From Rhodoferax sp. (GTDB lineage: Bacteria; Pseudomonadota; Gammaproteobacteria; Burkholderiales; Burkholderiaceae_C): DNA of 42,302 nucleotides. The notes under the pieces are model-generated. The model was not told the origin of the DNA. It made no database searches and saw only the letters and a program-made list of their open reading frames with translations. A program made the position numbers and the translations under genes. The DNA lies in contig NZ_JAABQC010000011.1 in assembly GCF_011391645.1 (NCBI RefSeq), positions 1-42,302 on the forward strand. Direction: 5' to 3'. Of this stretch, positions 9,701 to 21,094 are shown piece after piece (position 1 is the stretch's first letter; each line of letters opens with the position of its first letter).

Positions 9701-10744
9701 AAGCTGGGGCAGGGCGTTGCCAGCCCTGTGAGCGCTGGCACTTCTCCCGTCATTGCGAGCGCCGGGCCCGTCATTGCGAGCGAAGCGCGGCAATCCACGA
9801 CATCCGCAGGCACGGATCGCCACGGCCTGCGGCCTCGCGATGACGGGCGTCACCAGGCCCCAATGGCCCCCCAGCGCTACACCGCCTGGACCTTCGGCGA
9901 ACTGCCCGAGCTGCTTGAGATTCAAAAAGGCGGCCAGACCCTGATCGGTTACCCTGGCCTGATCGACGCCGGTGATGCGGTGACCATCGAGGTCTTCGAT
10001 GAGCCCGATGTGGCGGCCGCCAAGCACCGCGCCGGCCTGCGCCGCCTGTTTGCCCTGCAGATCAGGGACGCGCTCAAGTACTTGGAGAAAAACGTCCCTG
10101 ACCTGCAAAAAATGGCGGTCACCTACATGCAGGTCGGCAAAAATCCCGACGGCTCGGGCACGGGCGGCACGCTCGAAGAACTGCGTGAGCAGATCATCCA
10201 GGTGGCGCTCGACCGCGCCTTTTTGCTCGAACCACTGCCCACCGATGAATTTGCCTTCAAGAAGCGCATTGACGAGGGCAGGGGCCGGCTGACCCTGATC
10301 TGCACCGAGGTCGCACGGCTGGCCGCGGCCATCATGCTTGAATATGCGGTGACTGCGCGCAAGATCAAGGACACCAAAAACGCGCCCGAGGCCACGCTTG
10401 ACGCCGCCCAGCAACTGGCCCGCCTGATGCCCAAGCGTTTTCTGAGCGTCACGCCCTGGGCCAGCCTGCACCATTTCACCCGCTACCTCAAGGCCATCAC
10501 CGCGCGGCTCGACAAATACCGCGCCGACCCGGCCCGTGACCTGGCTCGCCTCAAAGAGTTGCAGCCGCTGGAGCAGCGCTACACCCGCCTGCTGGCAGAG
10601 CGCAAGGGCGTGGTCGATGAACGGCTGCAGGAGTTCCGCTGGCTGCTGGAAGAGTTACGCGTGAGCTTCTTTGCCCAGGAACTGCGCACGCCGCAACCGG
10701 TGAGTGTGAAACGGCTGGAGAAAGCCTGGGCGCAGTTGAGCTGA
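6719..10744 (+). CDS. hrpA: ATP-dependent RNA helicase HrpA (DEAH box)
   Basis: GETGSGKTTQLPKIAL, DEAHERSLNIDFLLGYL, SATIDAERFAEHF, QRAGRCGRV; 1341 aa with DUF3418-like C-terminus. Confidence 0.95.
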   Translation: MSAPLKIEFPESLPVSARREEIMAAMQAHQVIIVCGETGSGKTTQLPKIALALGRGKLNYPLVNPDGSRAPPGKLIGHTQPRRIAASSVAKRIAEELHTTLGDVVGFKVRFQDRLSRDSSVKLMTDGILLAETQTDPLLKAYDTIIIDEAHERSLNIDFLLGYLRQILPRRPDLKVVVTSATIDAERFAEHFASRNGSAPIIMVSGRMFPVEQRYRPFEESRDYDLNNAIADAVDELWRDAHNSGDILVFLPGEREIREAADHLRGHLSHQPLFRGAEVLPLFARLSQAEQDRIFDSHSGRRIVLATNVAETSLTVPGIRYVIDVGTARMKRYSFRSKVEQLLVEPISQSSANQRAGRCGRVANGICIRLYDEKDFVGRPKFTDPEILRSSLAGVILRMKSLHLGVVEDFPFIEKPSGRAIADGYQLLNELGAVDDANDLTPMGQELAKLPLDPRVGRMILEARSREALDEVLVIASALSVQDVRDRPMEAQQQADQAHAKFDDEKSEFSGYLRLWKWINDGKGGVGQHKLSNRQYEQLLRQNFVSMRRVREWRDIYSQLHTVVAEHKWRLNTLPASYEQLHLSMLAGLLGNIGYKLETEGGGSGGEYLGARGIKFYPHPGAHLVKKPGRWIVAAELVETTRLFGRGIAAIEPQWLEQVGGHLLKKQLLDPHWEKKSAEVNALERATLYGIVVYSGRRVNYGRVDLVGAREIFIREALVNGQWDCKWPFLEANLRLIKQVEDLEHKARRQDVLIDDELIYAFYDQQLPAEVCSGYSFDAWYRDACKKPEYLMPMPVRGAAPTGNSKLLLLTREELMRHEAAGITTQSFPKTIRLGGVDCAASYLHEPGDAKDGLTVTVPLFVLNQVNEERCEWLVPGMLKDKIQALLKTLHQRPRSRLVPLPESARKMAETLNAPELFGHGSLLDAVLKQVRAATAVDVVRADIKVDMLVPHFFMNFRVVDEHGRQLGHGRNLGALKAELGAKARGAFQALAGLKLGQGVASPVSAGTSPVIASAGPVIASEARQSTTSAGTDRHGLRPRDDGRHQAPMAPQRYTAWTFGELPELLEIQKGGQTLIGYPGLIDAGDAVTIEVFDEPDVAAAKHRAGLRRLFALQIRDALKYLEKNVPDLQKMAVTYMQVGKNPDGSGTGGTLEELREQIIQVALDRAFLLEPLPTDEFAFKKRIDEGRGRLTLICTEVARLAAAIMLEYAVTARKIKDTKNAPEATLDAAQQLARLMPKRFLSVTPWASLHHFTRYLKAITARLDKYRADPARDLARLKELQPLEQRYTRLLAERKGVVDERLQEFRWLLEELRVSFFAQELRTPQPVSVKRLEKAWAQLS
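9746..9848. repeat. palindromic (REP/BIME-like) element inside the hrpA ORF, read in frame
   Basis: Terminal inverted repeat GCCCGTCATTGCGAG (9766-9780) / CTCGCGATGACGGGC (9834-9848), 14/15 match, plus an extra direct copy of the left end CCCGTCATTGCGAGCG at 9746. Encodes low-complexity SPVIASAGPVIASEARQSTTSAGTDRHGLRPRDDGRH. Confidence 0.8.
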
Positions 10745-10788
10745 AGACATCACGGGCCGCTCCCAATTCATCACAGGCGCTGCGGAAA

Positions 10789-10802
10789 CTGACAAACGTC
10801 AA
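10789..10802. promoter_or_regulatory. FNR/FixK-like dyad CTGAC-AAAC-GTCAA upstream of the P-ATPase operon
   Basis: One mismatch to TTGAC-N4-GTCAA; TATGAT (10826-10831) -10-like hexamer (5/6) lies downstream at class-II-like spacing; ATG at 10859. Confidence 0.5.
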
Positions 10803-10858
10803 GGGCTGGATCAGCCGCTCGTGTTTATGATGACCCTAAAGTTAGAAGGGCCTCGGTA

Positions 10859-13567
10859 ATGGCAAAAGAATTCACACCGCCAGACAAGAATGTTGTCTGG
10901 CACACCATTGATCGCGATCAGGCGCTGGCGCGTTTGACGGCTGACGCCAGCAGCGGGCTGGAGAGCGATGAAGTTGACCGGCGCCTTGCCACCTATGGCC
11001 CCAACAGCCTGCCTGAATCGCGGCGTCGCGGGCCCTGGTTGCGCTTCGTCCTGCAGTTTCACAACCCGCTGATTTATGTGCTGCTGGCTGCGGGTGTGGT
11101 GACCTTTGGCCTGAAGGACTATGTCGATGCGGGCGTGATTGCCGCCGTGGTGCTGATCAACGCGCTGATCGGTTTCATTCAGGAGGGCAAGGCAGAAAAG
11201 GCGCTGGATGCCGTGCGCGCCATGCTGGCCAGCCGGGCCATGGTGATCCGTGACGGCGAGCGGCAAGAAATTGACGCCGTGCAACTGGTGCCGGGTGACA
11301 TTGTGTTGCTGGAATCCGGCGCCAAAGTGCCAGCCGATTTGCGCCTGCTGCAAGTTAAAAACTTGCGCATCAACGAAGCCGCCCTGACCGGCGAGTCGGT
11401 GCCGGTCGAAAAAAATGCCGAACCTGTGGCTGAGGGCGCCGCCATTGGCGACCGCAGTGGCATGGCTTTTGCGGGCACCGTGGCCAGCTTTGGCCAGGCG
11501 CAGGGCCTGGTGGTGGGCACCGGGCGCGAGACCGAAATCGGCCGCATCAGCACCCTGGTGGGCGACGTGCAGACGCTCGACACCCCGCTGACACGCCGCC
11601 TGGCCCAGTTTGCCAGCCAGATCACCCTCTTTATCCTTGGCGCCGGGCTGCTCACCTTTGCGTTCGGGTTTTGGGTGCGCAACATGCCGATGCTCGACAT
11701 TTTTCTGGCCGTGGTTGGTCTGACCGTGGCGGCCATTCCGGAGGGATTGCCGGCCATCGTGACGATTGTGCTGGCCATTGGCACCCGCAACATGGCACGC
11801 AACAAGGCCATCATCCGCCGGCTGCCGGCGGTGGAAACCCTGGGCTCGGTCACGGTGATCTGCTCCGACAAAACCGGCACCCTGACCAAAAATGAGATGA
11901 CCGCAGTGCAGGTGATGCTGCCTGCGCACACCCTTGAGGTCACCGGCGCCGGTTACGCGCCCGATGGCGGTTTCCATCAGGACGGTGCGGTGGTGGATGT
12001 CGCCCAAAACGAGGCGTTGCAGGCGCTGGCGCAGTGTGCGCTGTTGTGCAACGAGGCCAGCCTGCGGCACAAGTCCGGCACAGGCTGGCACCTGGTGGGC
12101 GACCCGACCGAGGGTGCCTTGCTGACGCTGGGCCACAAGGCCGGGCTCAACCCGCTGGATGCCGCGGCCGCCACACCCCGCGTGGACGCGATTCCGTTCG
12201 AGTCCGAGCACCGTTTCATGGCCACCCTGCACCACGACCATGCGGGCCATGCCTTTGTGTTGCTCAAGGGCGCGCCTGAACGCGTGCTTGATCTGTGCCC
12301 CATCGACGCCAGCGGTCAACCGCTCGACACCGCGGCCTGGAGCGCCCGAATGGATGCTGCCGCCCGTGCCGGGCAGCGTGTGCTGGCGCTGGCGCGCGCT
12401 GACATGCCCGCGGGCACCACTGCGCTGTGCATGGCCGACATCACCCAGCGCTTTACCTTGCTCGGGCTGGTCGGGCTGATTGACCCGCCCCGAGAAGAAG
12501 TCATTGCGGCTGTGGCGCAGTGTCAGGGCGCCGGCATTCGCGTCAAGATGATCACCGGCGACCACGCCGTCACCGCAGCCGCCATTGGGCGGCAACTGGG
12601 TCTGAGTGCCGACCTCGCGGTCACAGGCGATGCCCTGGCCAGCCTGGACGACCTGGCGCTGCAAAAGGTGGCCATGGAGACCGATGTGTTTGCCCGCGCC
12701 AGTCCCGAGCACAAGCTGCGTCTGGTGGATGCCATGCAGGCGCAAGGTGAGTTGGTGGCCATGACAGGCGATGGTGTCAACGATGCGCCGGCGCTCAAGA
12801 CGGCAGACATTGGCGTGGCCATGGGGCACAAAGGGACGGACGCCGCCCGCGAGGCGGCTGACCTGGTGCTCACCGATGACAACTTTGCCACCATCACCCG
12901 CGCCGTGCGCGAGGGCCGGGTGGTGTTTGACAACATCAAGAAATCCATTTTGTTCATCCTGCCCACCAATGGTGGTGAGGCCGGGGTGATCTTGCTGGCG
13001 GTGTTTGCCGGGCTGGCGCTGCCGGTCACGGCCGGGCAAGTCCTGTGGGTCAACATGGTCACCGCCGTCACGCTGGCATTGGCGCTGGCGTTTGAGCCCG
13101 CCGAGCCGGGCATCATGCAGCGCCAGCCGCGCAGCCCTTCCGAGCCGCTGATCACGCGCGCCCTCGGGTTTCGCATTGCCTACGTGAGCCTGCTGATGAT
13201 CATCGTGACGTTTGCCGTTTTTGAGTGGGAACTGTCGCGCGGCAGCAGCCTGGAGATGGCCCGCACCGCGGCGGTCAACATGCTGGTGGTGGGCGAACTG
13301 GTGTACCTGTTCAATGTGCGGCACTTCACGGCATCGGCCTTTTCGCGCGGCATCTTGACTGACAACCCGGTGGCCATTTGGATGAGTATGTTGCTGATTG
13401 GCCTGCAACTGCTGTTCACCTATGCCCCGCCAATGCAGCAAGTGTTTCAGACGGCCCCACTCGACGCCACCTCGTGGGCCGTCATTTTGGGGCTGGGCGG
13501 GCTCAAGTTTTTGGCGGTTGAAGCAGAAAAAATGGTGCTGCGGCGCATGAACATCCGGAGCCTGTGA
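10859..13567 (+). CDS. P-type cation-transporting ATPase (P2-type, HAD-IC)
   Basis: ALTGESVPVEKN, VICSDKTGTLTKNEMT, MTGDGVNDAPALKTADIGVAMG; cation ATPase N-terminal domain. Confidence 0.93.
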   Translation: MAKEFTPPDKNVVWHTIDRDQALARLTADASSGLESDEVDRRLATYGPNSLPESRRRGPWLRFVLQFHNPLIYVLLAAGVVTFGLKDYVDAGVIAAVVLINALIGFIQEGKAEKALDAVRAMLASRAMVIRDGERQEIDAVQLVPGDIVLLESGAKVPADLRLLQVKNLRINEAALTGESVPVEKNAEPVAEGAAIGDRSGMAFAGTVASFGQAQGLVVGTGRETEIGRISTLVGDVQTLDTPLTRRLAQFASQITLFILGAGLLTFAFGFWVRNMPMLDIFLAVVGLTVAAIPEGLPAIVTIVLAIGTRNMARNKAIIRRLPAVETLGSVTVICSDKTGTLTKNEMTAVQVMLPAHTLEVTGAGYAPDGGFHQDGAVVDVAQNEALQALAQCALLCNEASLRHKSGTGWHLVGDPTEGALLTLGHKAGLNPLDAAAATPRVDAIPFESEHRFMATLHHDHAGHAFVLLKGAPERVLDLCPIDASGQPLDTAAWSARMDAAARAGQRVLALARADMPAGTTALCMADITQRFTLLGLVGLIDPPREEVIAAVAQCQGAGIRVKMITGDHAVTAAAIGRQLGLSADLAVTGDALASLDDLALQKVAMETDVFARASPEHKLRLVDAMQAQGELVAMTGDGVNDAPALKTADIGVAMGHKGTDAAREAADLVLTDDNFATITRAVREGRVVFDNIKKSILFILPTNGGEAGVILLAVFAGLALPVTAGQVLWVNMVTAVTLALALAFEPAEPGIMQRQPRSPSEPLITRALGFRIAYVSLLMIIVTFAVFEWELSRGSSLEMARTAAVNMLVVGELVYLFNVRHFTASAFSRGILTDNPVAIWMSMLLIGLQLLFTYAPPMQQVFQTAPLDATSWAVILGLGGLKFLAVEAEKMVLRRMNIRSL

Positions 13568-14131
13568 ATGAAATTGCTGCAAAGACTGCGCAACCATGTG
13601 CCTAGCCGCGAGCAGATCGCCCACAACCGTTGGCTGTCGTGGCTGCGCCCCTGGCTGCAGCACCCCAAGCTGTGGCACTGGTCGCGCCGCGGCGTGGCCA
13701 TGGGGGTGTCGCTGGGGGTGTTTTTTGGCCTGCTGATTCCCATCGCACAGATACCGCTTTCGGTGGCAGCGGCGGTTGTCATGCGGGCCAATATTCCAAC
13801 GGCGGTGGCCAGCACGCTGGTCAGCAACCCGGTCACCTTTGGTCCGATTTATTACGGCGCCTACCGGCTGGGTGTTTGGGTGACGGGCAGCAAGGAACGC
13901 CCGAAAAGCCTCGATCTTCAAAATCCGCAACACACCGTGGCCCCTGAAGACGTCAGTTTTTGGCAGCGCATCACCAACCTGGGCAAACCCCTGCTGGTGG
14001 GGCTGTCGATCACCGCGGTCCTGGTGGGTTTGCTCACCTACGGCTTGATCTCGCTCATCTGGCGCTGGCGCACGATGCTCAAACGGCGCAGCAGAATTCG
14101 CCAAAACGCCACCTCCAAGGTCCTGCCATGA
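13568..14131 (+). CDS. DUF2062 domain membrane protein
   Basis: SRRGVAMGVSLGVFFGLLIPIAQIPLSVAAAVVMRANIPTAVASTLVSNPVTFGPIYYGAYRLG pattern; starts immediately after the ATPase stop. Confidence 0.85.
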   Translation: MKLLQRLRNHVPSREQIAHNRWLSWLRPWLQHPKLWHWSRRGVAMGVSLGVFFGLLIPIAQIPLSVAAAVVMRANIPTAVASTLVSNPVTFGPIYYGAYRLGVWVTGSKERPKSLDLQNPQHTVAPEDVSFWQRITNLGKPLLVGLSITAVLVGLLTYGLISLIWRWRTMLKRRSRIRQNATSKVLP

Positions 14132-15810
14132 ACAGCGCCTACCAGGAATTCGCGCTGCTCCTCATGCTCTCGGCGGTGGTGGGCGCCATTGCGGTGCGCC
14201 TGCGTCAACCGCTGCTGATGGCCTACATCATTGTGGGCATTCTGGTGGGACCGTCGGCTTTTGGCTGGGTCGGCGCCCATGACCAGATTGACCTGCTGGC
14301 GCAGATTGGCATCACGGTGCTGCTGTTTGTGGTGGGCCTCAAGCTTGACTTGCGGCATGTGCGCCAGATCGGGCCGGTGGCGCTGGCCACCGGGCTGGGG
14401 CAGCTGGGCTTCACCATTTTGTTTGGCTTTTTCATCATATTGGCGCTGGGCCGGGGCTGGCTGGAAGCCTTGTACGTGGCGGTGGCGCTCACGTTTTCCA
14501 GCACCATCATCATCGTCAAGCTGCTGTCTGACAAGCGCGAGCTTGAGTCTCTGCACGGGCGCATTGCCGTTGGCTTTTTGATCGTGCAAGACCTGGCGGT
14601 GGTGATTGCCATGATGGTCATGAGCGGGCTGGGGGGCATTGGGGGTGAGGTGGTGAGCGGCCTGACGCTCACGCTGAACCTGCTGGCCCGCCTGGGTGGC
14701 GCTGCGGTGTTGCTTTTTGTTTTGATGCGCTTTGTGCTGCCCCGGGTGGTTGACACGCTGGCGCGCTCGCAAGAACTGCTGCTGATCTTTGCCATTGCCT
14801 GGGGCACCGCGCTGGCTGCGCTGGGCGAATTCACCGGGTTCAGCAAAGAGGCCGGGGCGTTCGTTGCCGGTTTTTCACTGGCCTCCACCGCTTACCGCGA
14901 GGCCATCAGCGCGCGCCTGGCCAGCATTCGCGACTTTTTACTGCTGTTCTTTTTCATTGACCTGGGCGCCAAACTTGATTTCTCGACGCTGGGTGACGAG
15001 GTCAGCACCGCCATTGTGTTGTCGCTGTTTGTGCTGATCGGCAACCCGCTGATCGTGATGGCCATCATGGGTTACATGGGCTACCGCAAGCGCACCAGTT
15101 TTCTGGCGGGGCTCACGGTGGCGCAAATCTCGGAGTTCTCCATCATCTTTGTTGCCATGGGCATCAGCCTGGGCCATATTGGTGCCAGCGCGCTGGGGCT
15201 GACGACGCTGGTGGGGCTGATCACGATTGCCTTGTCGTCTTACATGATTCTTTACTCCCATCGCCTGTACGACTGGCTGGCGCCGGTGCTTGGCATTTTT
15301 GAGCGCCGCACCCCTTTCAGGGAACTGGCCGTGGAAAATTCACCCACCCAATCTGTGCGGCCTGATGTGCTGGTGTTTGGCCTTGGCCGTTACGGCTCCC
15401 GTTTGGCGCAAAAGCTGCGTGCGCAGGGCATGCGCGTGATGGGTGTTGACTTTGACCCCGAGGTCATCAAGACCTTGCAACTCACCGGGCTCGATGCGCG
15501 CTTTGGCGACTGCGAGGCATCGGACTTCATCGAGAGCCTGCCGCTGGCGGGGGTGCCCTGGGTGGTCAGCAGTCTGCCCGAGACGGCGGCCAACCGCGCC
15601 TTGGTCCACGCCTTGTCCGAGCACCATTTCAGCGGCAAAATTGCCGTGGTGGCGCGCCACGAGGCCGAGGTGCAGGCGCTGGGCAGTTTGGCCAACGTCG
15701 AGGTCATCCTGCCGTTCAACCAGGCCGCCGACTTTGCGGCGCTCGACATTGCTGCCCGCATTGCCACTGCTGAAACCGCTGAAGTTGCCAAAGCCAGGGA
15801 GACCCCATGA
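14128..15810 (+). CDS. CPA2-family monovalent cation:proton antiporter with C-terminal TrkA-N (RCK) domain, Kef-like
   Basis: Multi-pass N-terminal domain (LLMAYIIVGILVGPSAFGWV) and Rossmann VLVFGLGRYGSRLAQKLRAQGMRVMGVDFDPE; ATGA overlap with the upstream stop. Confidence 0.9.
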   Translation: MNSAYQEFALLLMLSAVVGAIAVRLRQPLLMAYIIVGILVGPSAFGWVGAHDQIDLLAQIGITVLLFVVGLKLDLRHVRQIGPVALATGLGQLGFTILFGFFIILALGRGWLEALYVAVALTFSSTIIIVKLLSDKRELESLHGRIAVGFLIVQDLAVVIAMMVMSGLGGIGGEVVSGLTLTLNLLARLGGAAVLLFVLMRFVLPRVVDTLARSQELLLIFAIAWGTALAALGEFTGFSKEAGAFVAGFSLASTAYREAISARLASIRDFLLLFFFIDLGAKLDFSTLGDEVSTAIVLSLFVLIGNPLIVMAIMGYMGYRKRTSFLAGLTVAQISEFSIIFVAMGISLGHIGASALGLTTLVGLITIALSSYMILYSHRLYDWLAPVLGIFERRTPFRELAVENSPTQSVRPDVLVFGLGRYGSRLAQKLRAQGMRVMGVDFDPEVIKTLQLTGLDARFGDCEASDFIESLPLAGVPWVVSSLPETAANRALVHALSEHHFSGKIAVVARHEAEVQALGSLANVEVILPFNQAADFAALDIAARIATAETAEVAKARETP

Positions 15811-16694
15811 ACACCGCACTTTTTCCACTCGCCGCCACTGACCTGTCCGCGCCCGCGCACCATGCCGCCGAGCGCGCGGCCATGTTGGCCCGCCAGACCG
15901 GTGGCAAGCTTGACCTGGTGCATGTGCTTGAAAAAAGTGCGTTGACCGAGCTCAAGCGACTTTTCGGCCAGGCCGGTGATGCCATGCAGGAGCGCGTTCG
16001 TCAGCAGGCATCTGTTGCCTTGGCCCAAATGGCCGCCGAACTCAGCGCGACCGGACCCCTCGAAGTGGGCCATCACCTGGTTGAAGGGGCCGTGTTGGCC
16101 GCCATTTCTGATCAGGCGGACGCGCTGGGGGCCAACCTGGTGGTGGTCGGCTCCAGGGGGGCCGGATTCATGCGGCATTGGTTGCTGGGCGCCACGGCCG
16201 AGCGCCTGCTGCGCAAAACCCGGCATCCGATTCTGATGGTCAAGGAGGCGCCGCACCAGAGCTATGGCAGCGTGCTGGTGCCGGTCGATTTTTCGGCCTG
16301 GTCGTTGCGCGCCATCGAACTGGCACGCTGCATCAGCCCGCAGGCGCAGCTTTTTTTGCTGCACGCCTGCGAGTTGCCGTTTGAGGGCAAGATGCGGTTT
16401 GCCGGAGTTGATGAAGACATCATCCGCCAGCACCGTGAATCCATTTACCGTGAGGCGCTGGTCCGCCTGCGCGAGATCGCCACAGATGCCGGCCTGACGG
16501 ATGCGCAGTGGCGCCCCCTGGTGGCCTTTGCCAGCCCGCCAGACTACATCCTGGAACAGGAAGAAGAGCAGGGTGCCGACCTGATCGTGATGGGCAAACA
16601 CGGCATGGGCATGACCGAGGAACTGCTGCTGGGCAGCGTCACCAAGCATGTGCTGGGGCAGGCCCACTCGGATGTGCTGGTGGTGGTGCGCTGA
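15807..16694 (+). CDS. universal stress protein (tandem UspA domains)
   Basis: Two Usp modules; motifs GANLVVVGSRGAGFMRHWLLGATAERLLRKTRHPILMVKE and GADLIVMGKHGMGMTEELLLGSVTKHVLGQAHSDVLVVVR (G-2x-G-9x-G-S/T). Confidence 0.93.
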   Translation: MNTALFPLAATDLSAPAHHAAERAAMLARQTGGKLDLVHVLEKSALTELKRLFGQAGDAMQERVRQQASVALAQMAAELSATGPLEVGHHLVEGAVLAAISDQADALGANLVVVGSRGAGFMRHWLLGATAERLLRKTRHPILMVKEAPHQSYGSVLVPVDFSAWSLRAIELARCISPQAQLFLLHACELPFEGKMRFAGVDEDIIRQHRESIYREALVRLREIATDAGLTDAQWRPLVAFASPPDYILEQEEEQGADLIVMGKHGMGMTEELLLGSVTKHVLGQAHSDVLVVVR

Positions 16695-16837
16695 AAGCGC
16701 GGTGCCTTGCCAGCCCTTTGCACTTGGCTGGCCGGCGCGCGGAAAATCGGCCGCTGACATGATTATTCGCAACATCCCGCCCGATGGCACGGCTATTCTG
16801 AGACCCAATTGTGGATTTCTCACGAACAGGAGTCGCC

Positions 16838-17302
16838 ATGGCAACCAAACTCAAGGAATTTGCGACCACACTGGTCGCGGTCGTCGAGCCTGAAACCTCG
16901 GCGCGGGTCGTGGCCCAGCTCATGCGCCGGCACCACATCGGCGCTTTGGTGGTGGTGGATGCCCTTGACAAAGACAAGCCGGTCGGCATCGTCACCGACC
17001 GGGACCTGGTGCTTGAACTCATGGCCGAAGGGCTCGACCCGGCGGTGTTCACAGCGGGCGACATCATGTCGGTCGACCTGGTCAAGGCGCAACCCGAGAT
17101 GGACGCCATGGACGCCGTGCAACTGATGCGCAAGTACCGACTGCGCCGGCTGGTCATCACCGATGACGACGGGCGTCTGGCTGGCATCGTCACCCTCGAG
17201 GACGTGCTGTCGGTTTTGACCCGCGAACTGGCCGACCTTGCCGCTGATCTGGGCAATGCCCGAGACCGGGAAGGCCGGAATCGGGGCGTTGACACGATTT
17301 GA
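16838..17302 (+). CDS. CBS-domain-pair protein
   Basis: Two CBS motifs: [17 protein letters not shown] and [15 protein letters not shown]; start at the ATG reading MATKLKEF. Confidence 0.92.
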   Translation: MATKLKEFATTLVAVVEPETSARVVAQLMRRHHIGALVVVDALDKDKPVGIVTDRDLVLELMAEGLDPAVFTAGDIMSVDLVKAQPEMDAMDAVQLMRKYRLRRLVITDDDGRLAGIVTLEDVLSVLTRELADLAADLGNARDREGRNRGVDTI

Positions 17303-17316
17303 ACCGGAGGCACCCC

Positions 17317-19091
<1,775 letters not shown>

Positions 19092-19095
<4 letters not shown>

Positions 19096-20105
19096 GCAAA
19101 ATGAAAGTCCCGGCCCCACCCAGCGGCCCGGTGCCGTGGGACAAGCCATTTGCCCTGGGCATGTTGTCCGACATGCTGCGCATCCGGCGCATGGAAGAGC
19201 GCGCCGCTGAGCTGTACGGCCAGCAAAAGATCCGCGGCTTTTTGCACCTCTACATTGGCGAGGAAGCCGTGGCCACGGGCGCACTGCGCGCCCTGACCCC
19301 TGAAGACAACGTGGTGGCCACTTACCGCGAGCATGGCCACGCGCTGCTGTGCGGCATTGGCATGAACGCCATCATGGCCGAAATGTTTGGCAAGCAGGGC
19401 GGCTGCTCGCGCGGGCGCGGCGGTTCCATGCATTTGTTTGACCGCGCCAATCGTTTCTATGGCGGGCAGGGCATCGTGGGCGGCGGCTTGCCGTTGGCGG
19501 TCGGGCTGGCGCTGGCCGACAAACTCTCTGGCCGGCGTGCCTTGACGGCCTGCTTCTTCGGCGAGGGCGCGGTGGCCGAGGGCGCCTTCCATGAGGCCAT
19601 GAACCTGGCCGCGCTGTGGCACTTGCCGGTGCTGTTTTGCTGCGAAAACAATTTGTATGCCATGGGCACGGCGCTGGCCCGATCCGAGTCACAACCCGAA
19701 CTGTGCACCAAGGCGGCGTCATACGGCATGAACACGGTCAGTGTCGATGGCATGGACGTGGTGGCGGCGCATGAGACCATGCGCCGCGCCGCCGGGCAGG
19801 TGCGCGAGCAGGGTTGCCCGGTCTTTGTCGAATTCAGAACGTTTCGCTTTCGCGCCCACTCGATGTTCGACCCCGAGTTGTACCGCGCCAAAGAGGAGGT
19901 TGAAGCCTGGAGGACGCGCGGGCCAATTCACACCTACAGCGCGCGCCTGAAAAAGCAGGGCAGCCTGAGCGAGGCCGAGTTCCTGGCGCTCGACGCGGCG
20001 GCGCAGGCCGAGGTTGATGCGGCGGTGGCTTTTGCCGAGGGCTCAGGCTGGGAACCGGTGGAAGACTTTCTGCGCGATGTGCACACCGCACAGGGAGCGC
20101 CATGA
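19092..20105 (+). CDS. thiamine-PP-dependent 2-oxoacid/acetoin dehydrogenase E1 alpha subunit
   Basis: TPP motif [65 protein letters not shown] overlap with the ligase gene. Confidence 0.93.
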
Positions 20106-21094
20106 TGGGCCGACGCATCAGCTACCGCGACGCCCTGCGCGAGGCACTGCGTGAGGCCCTGCAAACCGACCCGCGCGTGTTTTTGATGGGCGAGGACGTG
20201 GGTTGTTATGGCGGCACCTATGCGGTGTCGAAGGGTCTGCTCGAAGAGTTCGGCCCCGAGCGCATCCGCGACACGCCGCTGTCAGAGCTTGGCTTTGTCG
20301 GTGCCGGCGTTGGCGCCGCTTTAGGCGGCATGCGCCCGATTCTGGAGATCATGACCGTCAACTTCAGCCTGCTGGCGCTCGACCCGATTGTCAACAGCGC
20401 GGCCATGCTGCACCACATGTCGGGCGGCCAGTTTTCGGTGCCGCTGGTGATTCGCATGGCCACCGGCGCCGGGCGTCAGGTGGCAGCGCAGCATTCCAAC
20501 AGTTTTGAGGGCTGGTATGCCCATGTGCCGGGGCTGCGCGTGCTGGCACCCGCCACGGTGGCCGATGCGCGCGGCATGCTCCGGGCAGCGCTGGCCGACC
20601 CTGATCCGGTGCTGATTTTTGAGCACGCCCAGCTTTACAACAGCGAGGGCGAGTTGCCCGACGACGAAACGCTGCCGGTGGACATCGCCCGCGCCCGGGT
20701 TCGCCGCGCGGGCACTGACGTGAGCCTGATCACCCATGGCGGCTCGTTGCCCAAAGCCCTGCTGGCGGCAGAACAGCTCGCGGCACAAGGCATTGCCGCC
20801 GAGGTGATCGACCTGCGGGTGCTGCGCCCGCTCGACGATGCCACCGTGATGGCCTCGGTGCGCAAGTGCCGCCGCGCGGTTGTGGTGGACGAGGGCTGGC
20901 GCTCCGGCAGCCTGGCCGCCGAGGTGATGGCGCGCATCAGCGAGCAGGCGTTTTATGACCTCGATGCGCCGCTGGCGCGTGTGTGCACCGAAGAGGTGCC
21001 TATTCCCTATGCCCGCCACATGGAAGAAGCCGCTCTGCCCCAGGTGCCAAAAATCGTGGCGGCGGTACAGGCGCTGATGGGAGCCGGCGCATGA
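20102..21094 (+). CDS. 2-oxoacid/acetoin dehydrogenase E1 beta subunit
   Basis: [38 protein letters not shown]; transketolase C-terminal domain ([18 protein letters not shown]). Confidence 0.94.
   Translation: MMGRRISYRDALREALREALQTDPRVFLMGEDVGCYGGTYAVSKGLLEEFGPERIRDTPLSELGFVGAGVGAALGGMRPILEIMTVNFSLLALDPIVNSAAMLHHMSGGQFSVPLVIRMATGAGRQVAAQHSNSFEGWYAHVPGLRVLAPATVADARGMLRAALADPDPVLIFEHAQLYNSEGELPDDETLPVDIARARVRRAGTDVSLITHGGSLPKALLAAEQLAAQGIAAEVIDLRVLRPLDDATVMASVRKCRRAVVVDEGWRSGSLAAEVMARISEQAFYDLDAPLARVCTEEVPIPYARHMEEAALPQVPKIVAAVQALMGAGA

Noticed and set aside
12498-12510. GTCATTGCGGC within the P-ATPase as another repeat copy
   Set aside because: Only ~10 nt match in a coding segment (EEVIAAVAQC) with no partner end; chance similarity.
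10811-14104. 1097-aa minus-strand ORF opposite the P-type ATPase
   Set aside because: Antisense shadow of a high-GC3 coding gene: low-complexity H/Q/R/G-rich translation, no recognisable domain, and the plus strand has clear ATPase motifs.
16754-16799. Degenerate CTGACATGATTATT site with TATTCT -10 upstream of the CBS gene
   Set aside because: Right half-site is wrong and spacing is off by about 4 nt. The gene may instead be transcribed from upstream, but I cannot support a site.
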